From positions 1 to 64,000 of the forward strand of contig SVMH01000006.1 in the NCBI GenBank assembly GCA_015067525.1: a DNA stretch of 64,000 bases. Reading direction: 5' to 3'. The first letter of the stretch is position 1. Every line of letters starts with the position of its first letter. This DNA comes from Oscillospiraceae bacterium. Lineage in GTDB: Bacteria > Bacillota > Clostridia > Oscillospirales > Oscillospiraceae. The translations under genes were made by a program, and so were the position numbers. Of the stretch, positions 1 to 8,008 are shown piece after piece. The notes under the pieces were generated by a model that saw only the letters and a program-made list of their open reading frames with translations, ran no database searches and was not told the origin of the DNA.

Positions 1-65
1 CGTTCCGGCAAAAAGAGAAAGTGCTGAAAACCCTTGTAAATAAAGGATAATCAGGACTTTGTAAA

Positions 66-95
66 CAAAAAAGTCACCTCGAAATGAGATGACTT
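66..95 (-). terminator. Rho-independent terminator after the tRNA-Leu pair
   Basis: Read on the minus strand, an imperfect hairpin (AAGTCATCTC / GAGGTGACTT) is followed directly by a run of T. It lies about 30 bp after the 3' end of the tRNA-Leu(CAG) gene and would end the tRNA transcript. Confidence 0.7.
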
Positions 96-122
96 CTTTG
101 TATCAACGACAGTTGATTATTA

Positions 123-210
123 TGGTGCGCGAGGCGGGACTTGAACCCGCACGCCCGTAATGAGCACTAGAACCTGAATCTAGCGAGTCTGCCAATTCCA
201 CCACTCGCGC
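123..210 (-). tRNA. tRNA-Leu (anticodon CAG)
   Basis: The minus strand folds as a class II tRNA. The acceptor stem GCGCGAG pairs with CTCGCGC, the discriminator is A and CCA is encoded at 123-125. The anticodon loop TTCAGGT gives CAG, there is a long variable arm, and the T-arm contains GGTTCAAGTCC. It reads Leu CUG codons. It is co-transcribed with the neighbouring tRNA-Leu(GAG) from the promoter at 353-380. Confidence 0.95.
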
Positions 211-236
211 GCGTCTATTCAATTCATTTTGAGGAA

Positions 237-323
237 TGGTGCGAGTGATGGGACTTGAACCCACACGTCCTGTCGAACACAAGCACCTCAAGCTTGCCTG
301 TCTGCCGATTCCAGCACACTCGC
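237..323 (-). tRNA. tRNA-Leu (anticodon GAG)
   Basis: Class II tRNA on the minus strand. The acceptor stem GCGAGTG pairs with CACTCGC and CCA is encoded at 237-239. The anticodon loop TTGAGGT gives GAG, with a long variable arm and a normal T-arm. It lies 26 bp upstream of tRNA-Leu(CAG) in the same transcript. Confidence 0.95.
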
Positions 324-352
324 ATGAGTTCCTCAAAATCGAATGCTTGCTT

Positions 353-380
353 ATTATACCATGTCGCCGCCGTTTGTCAA
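353..380 (-). promoter_or_regulatory. Promoter of the tRNA-Leu pair
   Basis: On the minus strand TTGACA (375-380) is followed after 16 bp by TATAAT (353-358). This is a perfect sigma-A promoter about 30 bp before the first tRNA. Confidence 0.85.
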
Positions 381-466
381 GGGGGCAGATGAAGTTTTTT
401 CTCCCCCCGCAGCCTTCGCCGCAGGGAGAGAGGAATTGTCATTTCACCTGCTTTGTGGTATACTTT

Positions 467-1183
467 TTACAGTTGCGAGAGCACCTGACCGATGGGTGCA
501 TCGATCACCAGCTTCGCCCCGGCGTCGGCGCTGGTCTCCCCCTTGTTGATGACCACAAGATGCTTGCCCCGGAAATAGCGCACCAGGCCCGCCGCCGGAT
601 ACACCACCAGCGATGTACCGCCGATGATGAGCATGTCCGCCTGACGGATATGGTGGATGGCCCGGGCGATGGTCTCCTCGTTGAGGCCCTCTTCATAGAG
701 CACCACGTCGGGTTTGATGGTGCCGCCGCAGCTGCAGCGGGGCACGCCGCGGCTCTCCACAATGCGCTCGATGCCGTAGAAGGCACCGCAGCGCTGGCAG
801 TAGTTGCGCCAGGCGCTGCCATGGAGCTCCAGCACCTCGCGGCTGCCGGCCTTCTGGTGGAGGTTATCGATGTTCTGGGTAATGACCGCTTTCAGCTTTC
901 CCTGCTTCTCCAACTCCGCCAGCTTCAAATGAGCGGCGTTGGGCTGGGCGTCAGGGGCCAGCATTTTGGCGCGGTAGAAGTCGTAGAATTCCTCGGTGTG
1001 GGAAACGTAGAAGCTGTGGCTGAGCATGGTCTCCGGCGGATAGGCAAAGCGCTGGCTGTAAAGCCCGTCCACGCTGCGGTAGTCCTTGATGCCCGACTCG
1101 GTGCTGACACCGGCCCCGCCGAAAAAGATGATATATTGGCTCTCATCCACCATCTCTCTGAGCTTCGCGATTTTCTCTTCCAT
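467..1183 (-). CDS. Sir2-family NAD-dependent protein deacylase (sirtuin)
   Basis: A 238-residue cytoplasmic sirtuin that uses NAD to remove acyl groups from protein lysines. The Rossmann motif GAGVSTESGIKDYRS is near residue 25, the NAD-binding TQNIDNLHQKAG motif is around 105, and the catalytic HG follows. Two Cys pairs (CQRC and CSCG) form the structural zinc site, and GTSLVVYPA lies near the C-terminus. I chose the ATG at 1183 because GGAGG sits 8 bases upstream; longer starts at 1198 and 1231 lack a site. It is divergent from the Spx-like gene, with only 40 bp between starts, so the promoters must overlap. No acetyl-CoA synthetase or cob gene is adjacent, so the substrate is unknown. Confidence 0.93.
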   Translation of the reverse strand: MEEKIAKLREMVDESQYIIFFGGAGVSTESGIKDYRSVDGLYSQRFAYPPETMLSHSFYVSHTEEFYDFYRAKMLAPDAQPNAAHLKLAELEKQGKLKAVITQNIDNLHQKAGSREVLELHGSAWRNYCQRCGAFYGIERIVESRGVPRCSCGGTIKPDVVLYEEGLNEETIARAIHHIRQADMLIIGGTSLVVYPAAGLVRYFRGKHLVVINKGETSADAGAKLVIDAPIGQVLSQL

Positions 1184-1223
1184 CGTCAGTTCCTCCATTC
1201 TTGATTTGATAAGGAGTATTGCT

Positions 1224-1559
1224 ATGAACATTCAGATCTTCGGACTGCGCAAGTCCTTCGACACCAAAAAAGCCGAGCGCTGGTTCAAGGAGCGGCGCAT
1301 CAAGTACCAGTACATCGATCTGGAGAGCAAGGGCCTGTCCGCCGGCGAATATCGCAGCGTCAAGGCCGCCGTGGGCTACGACGCCCTGGTGAACAAGAAC
1401 TGCCGCGCCTACGAAGAGCTGTTCATGGCCTACATCACGCCCCAGGCCGCGGAGGAAAAGCTCCTCATGTACGGCGAGCTTTTCAACGCGCCCATCGTCC
1501 GCAACGGCAGGCAGGCCACCGTGGGCTACTGCCCCGAAGTGTGGGAAACGTGGGAATAA
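1224..1559 (+). CDS. ArsC/Spx-family thioredoxin-fold protein lacking the redox cysteine
   Basis: A 111-residue protein of the YffB/ArsC/Spx fold. It starts MNIQIFGLRKSFDTKKAERW, matching the family N-terminus that usually reads xCxxCxxARxWL. Both cysteine positions are replaced here (GLRKSFD), so classical arsenate or disulfide reduction is unlikely. Later family blocks (YIDLESKGLS, NAPIVRNGR, VGYCPEVWE) remain. The start has AAGGAG 8 bases upstream. It is a single gene, divergent from the sirtuin and closed by the hairpin at 1567-1603. It could be a structural or regulatory member of the family. I am confident of the fold and not of the function. Confidence 0.8.
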   Translation: MNIQIFGLRKSFDTKKAERWFKERRIKYQYIDLESKGLSAGEYRSVKAAVGYDALVNKNCRAYEELFMAYITPQAAEEKLLMYGELFNAPIVRNGRQATVGYCPEVWETWE

Positions 1560-1566
1560 TGTTTCA

Positions 1567-1603
1567 AAATGCTTCAGTTCCGCAAGAGAACTGAAGCATT
1601 TTT
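1567..1603. terminator. Bidirectional terminator between Spx-like gene and CDF gene
   Basis: A 14-bp stem AAATGCTTCAGTTC / GAACTGAAGCATTT with a 6-base loop. T follows on the plus strand and A-rich sequence flanks the other side. It sits between two convergent genes. Confidence 0.85.
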
Positions 1604-1606
1604 CTT

Positions 1607-2773
1607 TTACACGTAAGAGTTTTCCACCCGCACAACGGCGAAGTAAGTACCTTCCATCTGCCGCACCTTCTGCTTGATCTCCTCTTCGAGCTGACTGTTG
1701 GTCTTTGTCCCGCCAAAGGGCACCACCGCGTCAAAGATCAGGTTGGTGTGGGTGGGACCCATCACCATGCGGAAATCGTGAATGGTGGCATGCTCGTCCA
1801 CCTCTTTGACCAGCAGCGCCATCTTCTGCCGCAGCTCGGTGGTCAGGGCATCGTCGGTGACGATGGGGTCCATATGGATCACCGCCTCGCAGTCCAGCTG
1901 CTGACGCAGCTCCATCTCGATGCCATCGATCATATCGTGCAGCTCCAGAATGTCACCGGAGGCGGGCACCTCGGCGTGGAGGGAGATCATCACACGGCCC
2001 GGGCCGTAGTCATGCACCACCAGATCGTGGATGCCGCAGACCTCGTCATGGGCCATGACCAGCTCTTCAATGCGCCGCACGAATTCCTCCTCCGGCGCCT
2101 GACCCAGCAAGGGTCCCACCGTCTCCATGGCGGCGCGGCAGGCGGAATACAGGATAAAGAGCGCCACCAGCATACCCACCCAGCCGTCGATCATCAGGCC
2201 GGAGAACTTGCCCACCACCATGGCCACCAGCACAGCGGCGGTGGAGATGGTGTCGGACAAACTGTCGATACCCGTGGCCACCATGGCAGAGGAATTGATC
2301 TTCTTGCCGATGCGGCGGTTATAGATGCTCATATAGAGCTTCACCGCGATGGAGGCCAGCAAAATCACCACCGCCACCGGGCTGAACTCCACCGCTTCGG
2401 GATGGAGGATCTTCTGGAAAGAGGACTTGGCCAGCTCCACGCCCATCAGCAGAATGAGGGCCGAAACGGCAAGGCCGGAGATGTACTCAATACGGCCGTG
2501 GCCGAAGGGATGCTCCGGATCCGGCTTGCGGCCCGCCAGACGGAAGCCCAGCAGCGTCACCACCGAGGAACCGGCGTCGGACAGGTTGTTGAAGGCGTCC
2601 GCCGTAACGGCGATGGAGCCGCTGAGAGTACCGGCAAAGAACTTGCCGGCGAACAGCAGCACGTTCAGGGCAATGCCCACGATGCCGCACAGCTGGCCGT
2701 AGGCGCGGCGCACCGCACCGTCGGCCGTATTTTCATAGTTCGGGATCAGCCATCTGGCCAGCAATCCGATCAT
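1607..2773 (-). CDS. Cation diffusion facilitator (CDF) family metal exporter
   Basis: A 388-residue inner-membrane metal/proton antiporter. Six hydrophobic segments span roughly residues 25-215. The metal-site motif DAFNNLSDAGSS lies in TM2, HPFGHGRIEY comes after TM3, and a second acidic site (TGIDSLSDTIST) lies in TM5. The C-terminal 170 residues form the cytoplasmic ferredoxin-like CDF dimerisation domain. The family exports Zn, Mn, Fe or Co; the substrate cannot be assigned from sequence alone. The ATG overlaps the stop of the NhaC gene (ATGA) and has AAGGAG at good spacing. Last gene of a three-gene minus-strand operon. Confidence 0.92.
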   Translation of the reverse strand: MIGLLARWLIPNYENTADGAVRRAYGQLCGIVGIALNVLLFAGKFFAGTLSGSIAVTADAFNNLSDAGSSVVTLLGFRLAGRKPDPEHPFGHGRIEYISGLAVSALILLMGVELAKSSFQKILHPEAVEFSPVAVVILLASIAVKLYMSIYNRRIGKKINSSAMVATGIDSLSDTISTAAVLVAMVVGKFSGLMIDGWVGMLVALFILYSACRAAMETVGPLLGQAPEEEFVRRIEELVMAHDEVCGIHDLVVHDYGPGRVMISLHAEVPASGDILELHDMIDGIEMELRQQLDCEAVIHMDPIVTDDALTTELRQKMALLVKEVDEHATIHDFRMVMGPTHTNLIFDAVVPFGGTKTNSQLEEEIKQKVRQMEGTYFAVVRVENSYV

Positions 2774-4107
2774 GTCACTTCTCCTTTTCGGGAAAACATA
2801 TTCTTGGTCAGCCACTTTTTACTCAGTCCGTGGCACAGCGGGATCATATACAGCAGCACCATATAGGGGATGGCGGAGGGCCCTGCGTCCAGCATCTGCA
2901 GCGGCACGCTGCCGGCGATGTTCCAGGGGATCAGCGCCGCCATGACGATGCCGCTGTTCTCCACGTCCAGCGCCAGCTCCTCGTTGCCGTGGCCGCGGCG
3001 CTCATACACATGGCGCAGCAGAGGATACGCCATCATAATAATGATACTCTGGTTGCAGAAAATCATGCCTGCCACCAGACTCACCAGCACCGTGGCGGGA
3101 AACAGCCCCCACTTGACGGCCAGCTTCTCCACCACGCCCTTCAGTCCGTCCAGCACGCCGAGGCCCGACAGGAGGCCGGCGAACAGGCCCGTGGCCATCA
3201 CGGCGAAGGAGGTGCCCATCATGTTCAGCACACCGCCGCCGGAGAGGATGGCCGTCAGCTCGGCGCTTTGGGGCGTATAGCCCATCACCGCGGCGTACAG
3301 CGTGTCCCACGCCGGCATGCCCTGTACCAGTACCGACACCGCAAAAGCTGCCGCGCAGCTGACAATCAGCGTGGTGGAGATGGATACCTTCACCATAGGC
3401 AGCACCAGCATCAAAAGAGCCGGCACCACCGTCCACAGCGACAGGCTGAAGCTCTCGGTCAGCGTGTTCAGCAGGCTGTCCTCCACGCTCTGAATGGGGT
3501 TGGCGGCCGACAGCGCCGCGTAAATGGCGATGCTTACCAGCATAGGCAGCCATCCCGTGCGGTGCATATTGCGGATGTTGTCGTACTGCTTCGTCTCCGT
3601 CACTGCCGCCACCAGCAAGCCGCTGGAGGAGGCCGGCGAACACCGGTCACCGAAATAGGCGCCGGAGAGCACCGCGCCGGCGGTGATGGCCGTGTCCACG
3701 CCGCCGCTGCGGGCAAGGGCCATCAGAATGATACCCACCGTGCCCGTCACGCCGAAGGACGTACCCAGCGCGTAAGACAAAAGACATGTCAGCAGAAAGG
3801 CCACCAGAATGAAAATGCCGGGCCGGATGATCTGGATGCCGTAATAGATGAAGAAAGTGATGGTGCCGCTGCTGCGCCACAGCGCCGTGATGGCGCCGAT
3901 AAACACAAAGATCAGCAGCAGAGGGACCAGCTTGCGCCCCTCGCTCCACATCATGCGCCACAGCGCCGCCATTTTGTGGCCCCGCTTCAGACCAATGACG
4001 GAAAAGAGGGCGATGCCCAGCAGCAGGGCAAAGAATGTATCCACGCCCGCGATCATGCAGGCGATCATGGCCGCGATAAACACGGCCGCCGAGATCACAA
4101 CGCTCAT
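2770..4107 (-). CDS. NhaC-family Na+/H+ antiporter
   Basis: A 445-residue membrane protein with about 11-12 hydrophobic segments. The NhaC signature is clear: the LGTSFGVTGTVG region near residue 115, then GAYFGDRCSPASSS around 155, and a symmetric MMGTSFAVMATG segment in the second half. Related transporters exchange Na+ for H+, malate for lactate, or basic amino acids, so ion specificity is inferred only. The start at 4107 overlaps the stop of the upstream zinc-ribbon gene (ATGA), and its own stop overlaps the start of the CDF gene. The trio is therefore translationally coupled. Confidence 0.9.
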   Translation of the reverse strand: MSVVISAAVFIAAMIACMIAGVDTFFALLLGIALFSVIGLKRGHKMAALWRMMWSEGRKLVPLLLIFVFIGAITALWRSSGTITFFIYYGIQIIRPGIFILVAFLLTCLLSYALGTSFGVTGTVGIILMALARSGGVDTAITAGAVLSGAYFGDRCSPASSSGLLVAAVTETKQYDNIRNMHRTGWLPMLVSIAIYAALSAANPIQSVEDSLLNTLTESFSLSLWTVVPALLMLVLPMVKVSISTTLIVSCAAAFAVSVLVQGMPAWDTLYAAVMGYTPQSAELTAILSGGGVLNMMGTSFAVMATGLFAGLLSGLGVLDGLKGVVEKLAVKWGLFPATVLVSLVAGMIFCNQSIIIMMAYPLLRHVYERRGHGNEELALDVENSGIVMAALIPWNIAGSVPLQMLDAGPSAIPYMVLLYMIPLCHGLSKKWLTKNMFSRKGEVT

Positions 4108-4697
4108 TTGCCGCGGATCTCCAGCGTCATCTGGCAGCAAAGGCGGTCCAGATCCTCGTCAGTGGCGGCGTTGAGACGCAGCCGGCCGCCGCATTCGCCG
4201 CAGATGAGATCCACCGTGCCGCGGCCCACCTGCATGGAGTATATCTTACTGCCGCAGCTGCAGCCGATGCCGCCGCGCGCGGCGATGTCCTTCAGCTCCG
4301 AAAGCACCTCGTACATAATGACGTTGTCGGTGAAGGCCCCGTCGCTCTCCGCCTTGTCCTTTTCCAGACGCAGCGCCAGATTTTCCATGGCGCTCAGCAC
4401 ATCCTGCTCCTCGCCGATGTAGCAGCAAAGCTGCCGTGTTTTCGGGCAGGCCAAACCGATGCCGCGGCCCTCCATCAGACTCTCGGCGCTGCACTCGGCC
4501 TGATGGCTCTCGCCGCACACGCCGCAGGGCACCACCAGGCGGAACTTCACGCCGTCGGTCTCCACCTGCAGGGCGGATTTTTCACATTCACACTCCATCC
4601 GCGCCGCAGCGGCGGACAGGGCAAAGCGGCTGCGCTGGTGCACCTGCGCCTTGCCGCACTTGGGGCAAATATAGCCAAAGCTGCGCAATGTTTCCAT
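4104..4697 (-). CDS. Cysteine-rich zinc-ribbon protein (CpXC-like)
   Basis: A 197-residue cytoplasmic protein I do not recognise by name. It opens with a CPKCG knuckle (about residues 11-15). Further Cys motifs (CECE, CGVCGE, CPKTRQLCC, CSCGS and a C-terminal CGECGG) run through the protein, suggesting two or three treble-clef or ribbon metal sites around a helical middle (about residues 95-145). It resembles CpXC-domain proteins, a family without known function. It is first gene of the operon with an NhaC antiporter and a metal exporter. That context allows a metal- or redox-sensing role, but this is conjecture. The start has GAGGAGG upstream. Confidence 0.7.
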   Translation of the reverse strand: METLRSFGYICPKCGKAQVHQRSRFALSAAAARMECECEKSALQVETDGVKFRLVVPCGVCGESHQAECSAESLMEGRGIGLACPKTRQLCCYIGEEQDVLSAMENLALRLEKDKAESDGAFTDNVIMYEVLSELKDIAARGGIGCSCGSKIYSMQVGRGTVDLICGECGGRLRLNAATDEDLDRLCCQMTLEIRGK

Positions 4698-4742
4698 TGT
4701 TGTCTCCTCCTCGTAGCTCAGACATTCATACTAAGACAGTTT

Positions 4743-4771
4743 ATTATACTACCTTCTTCCCCCTTTTTCCA
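4743..4771 (-). promoter_or_regulatory. Promoter of the zinc-ribbon/nhaC/CDF operon
   Basis: On the minus strand TGGAAA (4766-4771), 17 bp, then TATAAT (4743-4748), about 45 bp before the first gene of the operon. Confidence 0.6.
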
Positions 4772-4798
4772 GTCCTGTCTCCATTTTCCTTTTCCATC

Positions 4799-4827
4799 TT
4801 GCAATCCTCCGCCGTTCTTTTTATAAT
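4799..4827 (+). promoter_or_regulatory. Promoter of azlCD
   Basis: TTGCAA (4799-4804), 17 bp, TATAAT (4822-4827). The start site would lie about 28 bases before the azlC ATG at 4862. Confidence 0.75.
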
Positions 4828-4861
4828 GAGGGCAATTCCCACGCAAAGGACGTGCTCCGCC

Positions 4862-5554
4862 ATGAATACTTCCCCCCGGCTGCGCGCCCTGCGCGCCGCC
4901 TTTCCTCACACTGTCCCCGTGCTAACGGGCTATCTGGTGCTGGGCATCGCTTACGGTCTTTTGATGCAGACAAAAGGCTACGGCCCGCTGTGGTCCGGCC
5001 TCATGAGCGCCATCGCCTTTGGCGGCAGTATGCAGTATGCCGCCATCGCCCTGCTGACCACTGTGTTTGACCCGCTGCAGGCTTTTCTGCTCAGCCTGAT
5101 GGTCAACGCCCGTCACCTCTTTTACGGTGTGTCCATGCTGCAAAAATACGCAGGTCTCGGCGCGCTGCGCCCTTTCCTCATCTACTGGCTCACCGATGAG
5201 ACCTTCTCGGTCCTGTGCACCGTGAAGGTGCCCGAGGGCGTGGAGCGCGGTCCTTTCTACTTCTGGGTCTCCTTCCTGGACTACTGCTACTGGGTGGGCG
5301 GCACGCTCATCGGCGGCCTGTTTGGCAGTCTTCTTACCTTCAACACCACCGGTATGGACTTCGCCCTCACCGCCCTTTTCGTGGTGCTGTTCATCGAGCA
5401 GCTCAAGGGCCGCCAGCAGCGGATCTCCGGCGTTATCGGTCTCGTGTGTACTGTCATCGCTCTGGCTGTGTTCGGCGCGGATAGGATGGTCATCGCCGCC
5501 ATGGTGCTGATCCTCGTCTGCCTGCTGGCGGGAAGGAGGAAGTTATGTACCTGA
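4862..5554 (+). CDS. azlC: AzlC-family branched-chain amino acid exporter, large subunit
   Basis: A 230-residue integral membrane protein of the AzlC/YgaZ family. Family hallmarks are the N-terminal TVPVLTGYLVLGIAYG, then GGSMQYAAIALL near residue 55, NARHLFYGVSM around 83, and YWLTDETF. With AzlD it forms a two-subunit efflux system for branched-chain amino acids or analogues. The ATG at 4862 starts the conserved region; an in-frame ATG at 4826 would overlap the -10 element and is unlikely. azlD begins 10 bases before the azlC stop, the usual coupled arrangement. Confidence 0.93.
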   Translation: MNTSPRLRALRAAFPHTVPVLTGYLVLGIAYGLLMQTKGYGPLWSGLMSAIAFGGSMQYAAIALLTTVFDPLQAFLLSLMVNARHLFYGVSMLQKYAGLGALRPFLIYWLTDETFSVLCTVKVPEGVERGPFYFWVSFLDYCYWVGGTLIGGLFGSLLTFNTTGMDFALTALFVVLFIEQLKGRQQRISGVIGLVCTVIALAVFGADRMVIAAMVLILVCLLAGRRKLCT

Positions 5555-5880
5555 CTCCTCTGCAGACCCTTGTGATGATTTTGGCCATCGCCCTGGGCAC
5601 AGCGCTGACCCGCTTCCTCCCCTTCCTCCTCTTCCCCCAGGATAAGGAGCCGCCCCGCTTCATCCGCGATTTGACCCGTCTGCTGCCCCCTGCCGTCATG
5701 GGCCTTCTGGTGGTCTACTGCCTCAAGGGCGTCACCCTCACCGCCGCGCCCTACGGCATTCCGGAGCTGATCGGCGTAGCTGTCACCGCCGCGCTCCACC
5801 TGTGGCGGCGCAATACGCTTCTCTCCATCGCCGCCGGCACGGTGGTGTATATGGTATTGGTACAGCTCATCTTTGTGTAA
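5545..5880 (+). CDS. azlD: AzlD-family branched-chain amino acid exporter, small subunit
   Basis: A 111-residue protein with four hydrophobic segments, the size and profile of AzlD/YgaH. The ALTRFLPFLLFP block near residue 20 and the PPAVMGLLVVYCL block near residue 50 are characteristic. Its reading frame overlaps azlC by 10 bases, and GGAAGGAGG lies just upstream of the ATG. It acts as partner of AzlC in the membrane. Confidence 0.92.
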   Translation: MYLTPLQTLVMILAIALGTALTRFLPFLLFPQDKEPPRFIRDLTRLLPPAVMGLLVVYCLKGVTLTAAPYGIPELIGVAVTAALHLWRRNTLLSIAAGTVVYMVLVQLIFV

Positions 5881-5894
5881 GAAAGGCGCCACTT

Positions 5895-6875
5895 ATGAAG
5901 ATCCGCACATCTTTACGGCAGTTTTGGTTCTGCCCCGTTCTAATCTACACACTCATTTGTACCCCCGCAATTATGTGGTTTCTGAGGGCATCCAACCAGC
6001 ATCGCGCGGTCTGCGCCATCGTCCTGTTCCTTGCAGGATTTCTCAGTACCGCAACCGTTCTCTTCCTGCTGCTCCGCTCCTACTATCTGGTGGATAAAGA
6101 TGGCATTACCCACTGCTCTTATCAGGGGAATATCCGTCTGTATTGGGACGAATTTCGCTATATCGGCGTAACAGAGCGGGACAATCAGCAGTGGTTTTTC
6201 TGCTCTGTGGACGACCGGGAAACATACCGAACAGCAGCTCCCAGATGGCAGTGCGGCACCGGCTTCTCCTTCCGATACGATCTCCTCTCCGCCCATGAGC
6301 AGGAGGAGCTGCTATATCTATGCGGCGGCTTCCGCGATCTGCCGCAGGAAGAGCAGCCGCCTCACCCGCTGCGCACACTGGTTCTGCGCCCATCAGCTGA
6401 TCTCGTTTCCTTCTTGTCCGCCATTGTCCCGCTTCTTTTTGCAGGTCTCATCATTTTCGTACTTCTCCCGGCCGATCGCCCCATCCGGGACACGCTCCCC
6501 ACATTTGCAGGCATTGCCATTATCTCAGAGCTTCTCCTGATCCCCCTTTGGAACTCTGTGCGCAAACCGTATTTCACGATCCAGCAGGACAGCATCTCCA
6601 TCTATCGTGCCGACGGCTCTTCCTGCATCCGTTGGGACGACTGCCGCTTCATCGGGATCCTCAATTTTCCCGAGGGGAGAGCACCTGCCGCACACTACGT
6701 TTTTTCTCCCACGTCGCGCCCCAACATCCCTGATGCGCTTCCCGGCACCCCTTTCTGGCCTTATCGCGGCACAGTGTCGATCCCGTTGGGGTACCTTGAC
6801 AGTGAATCCACTACGTATCTCATGTCCCTCTGCGGCGGTGAGCGCGATATTCCTCCCGATCCCCCCAATGACTGA
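5895..6875 (+). CDS. Membrane protein with two tandem copies of a PH-like/TM module
   Basis: A 326-residue protein without a family name I know. Each half has two hydrophobic segments followed by a beta-rich soluble part. The first soluble part begins YYLVDKDGITHCSY...IRLYWDEFRYIGV (about residue 60). The second begins YFTIQQDSISIYRA...CIRWDDCRFIGI (about residue 220). Line-up of the two shows an internal duplication. The soluble parts look like the bacterial PH-like fold that often sits next to paired TM helices. Both halves end in a YLxxLCGGxRDxP motif. It follows azlD by 14 bp and ends before a strong terminator, so it is probably the third gene of the azl transcript. Confidence 0.75.
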   Translation: MKIRTSLRQFWFCPVLIYTLICTPAIMWFLRASNQHRAVCAIVLFLAGFLSTATVLFLLLRSYYLVDKDGITHCSYQGNIRLYWDEFRYIGVTERDNQQWFFCSVDDRETYRTAAPRWQCGTGFSFRYDLLSAHEQEELLYLCGGFRDLPQEEQPPHPLRTLVLRPSADLVSFLSAIVPLLFAGLIIFVLLPADRPIRDTLPTFAGIAIISELLLIPLWNSVRKPYFTIQQDSISIYRADGSSCIRWDDCRFIGILNFPEGRAPAAHYVFSPTSRPNIPDALPGTPFWPYRGTVSIPLGYLDSESTTYLMSLCGGERDIPPDPPND

Positions 6876-6885
6876 GATCCCCTCA

Positions 6886-6913
6886 CCGCCCGCATTTTTG
6901 CGGGCGGTTTTTT
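6886..6913 (+). terminator. Terminator after the azlCD operon
   Basis: An 8-bp all-GC stem CCGCCCGC / GCGGGCGG with an ATTTTT loop, followed by TTTTTT. Confidence 0.92.
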
Positions 6914-6921
6914 CATCCCTT

Positions 6922-6951
6922 TTCATATTTTCCCACCCTCTGCACACACTA
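6922..6951 (+). promoter_or_regulatory. Candidate sigma-G promoter of spoVAD-spoVAE
   Basis: TTCATA (6922-6927), 17 bp, CACACTA (6945-6951). The -10 matches the forespore sigma-F/G type (CATnnTA-like) better than TATAAT, and spoVA genes are known sigma-G targets in Bacillus. The -35 is weaker. No sigma-A promoter is visible between the terminator and the gene. Confidence 0.5.
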
Positions 6952-6979
6952 AAGGCAAATCGCGCACGAGGTGAAATGT

Positions 6980-8008
6980 ATGCAATCCAAACGACTGGGC
7001 CGCCAGACGGTGCGGCTGAGCCGCCCGCCCAGTGTGGTGTCCTTTGCCGCTATCGGCAGCCGCCAGGAGGCCAAGGGGCCGCTGGCCGCCTACTTTGATG
7101 AGCTGTCCCCCGACTCCTTCTTCGGTGCCAAGACCTGGGAGCAGGGCGAAAGTGCTATGCAGAGCCGCGCGCTGCAGCGTGCCCTGCAAAAAGGCGGCCT
7201 GAAACCGGCAGATCTGGACTATATCCTGGCCGGCGACCTTTTGAACCAGTGCATCGGCACATCCTTTGGTCTGCGGGATTTCCAGATCCCCTTTTTCGGC
7301 CTGTACGGTGCCTGCTCCACCATGGGCGAGAGCATCGCTCTGGCGAGTCTCCTCATTGACGGCGGCTTTGCCCGCATTGCCGGCGCCATGACCTCCTCCC
7401 ATTACTGCACCGCCGAGCGGCAGTACCGCATGCCGGTTCCCTACGGCAGCCAGCGCACCCCTACTGCCCAGTGGACCGCCACCGCTTCGGGGTGCTGCAT
7501 TTTAGGCGCGCAGGGTGACGGCCCCTATGTCACCCACGTCACCTGCGGACGCATCGTGGACAAGGGCATCACCGACGCCAACAACATGGGCGCTGCCATG
7601 GCGCCCGCCGCCTATGATACCCTTGCCGCCCACTTCCGGGAGACGGGCCGACAGCCCCGCGACTACGACCTGATCCTCACCGGCGACCTGGGCGCGCTGG
7701 GACGGGAGATCGTGGTTGACTTCTTCTCCCGCGACGGCATCGACATGCGCCATAATTACAACGATTGCGGCCTCATGCTCTACGACCTGAAAAAACAAGA
7801 CATGCACGCCGGCGCCTCCGGCTGCGGCTGCTCGGCGGCGGTACTCAACGGCTATCTCCTGCGGCAGATGCGGCAGAAGAAGCTCAGCCGCATCCTCTTT
7901 GCCCCCACGGGGGCACTCCTCTCCCCCACCTCTTCCTTTCAGGGGGAGAGCATCCCGTCCATCTGCCACGCGGTGGTATTTTCCAACGAGAAGGAAGGAT
8001 CAAACTGA
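6980..8008 (+). CDS. spoVAD: Stage V sporulation protein AD
   Basis: A 342-residue soluble thiolase-fold protein of the SpoVA channel. The channel moves Ca-dipicolinate into the forespore and releases it at germination; SpoVAD is the DPA-binding component. It shows the family blocks FFGLYGACSTMGESIALAS (near residue 112), SSHYCTAERQYRMPVPYGSQRTPTAQWT (around 145), and HNYNDCGLMLYD...GASGCGCSA (around 265). I chose the ATG at 6980, which has GAGGTG 6 bases upstream; a GTG at 6971 lies inside that ribosome site. It is followed directly by spoVAE. Normal neighbour spoVAC is not present. Confidence 0.95.
   Translation: MQSKRLGRQTVRLSRPPSVVSFAAIGSRQEAKGPLAAYFDELSPDSFFGAKTWEQGESAMQSRALQRALQKGGLKPADLDYILAGDLLNQCIGTSFGLRDFQIPFFGLYGACSTMGESIALASLLIDGGFARIAGAMTSSHYCTAERQYRMPVPYGSQRTPTAQWTATASGCCILGAQGDGPYVTHVTCGRIVDKGITDANNMGAAMAPAAYDTLAAHFRETGRQPRDYDLILTGDLGALGREIVVDFFSRDGIDMRHNYNDCGLMLYDLKKQDMHAGASGCGCSAAVLNGYLLRQMRQKKLSRILFAPTGALLSPTSSFQGESIPSICHAVVFSNEKEGSN

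Noticed and set aside
400-440. Hairpin CTCCCTGCGGC / GCTGCGGGGGGAG as terminator of the sirtuin gene
   Set aside because: On the minus strand it is followed by A, not T. It may be a remnant of a dispersed GC-rich repeat, but only this one copy is evident in the window.
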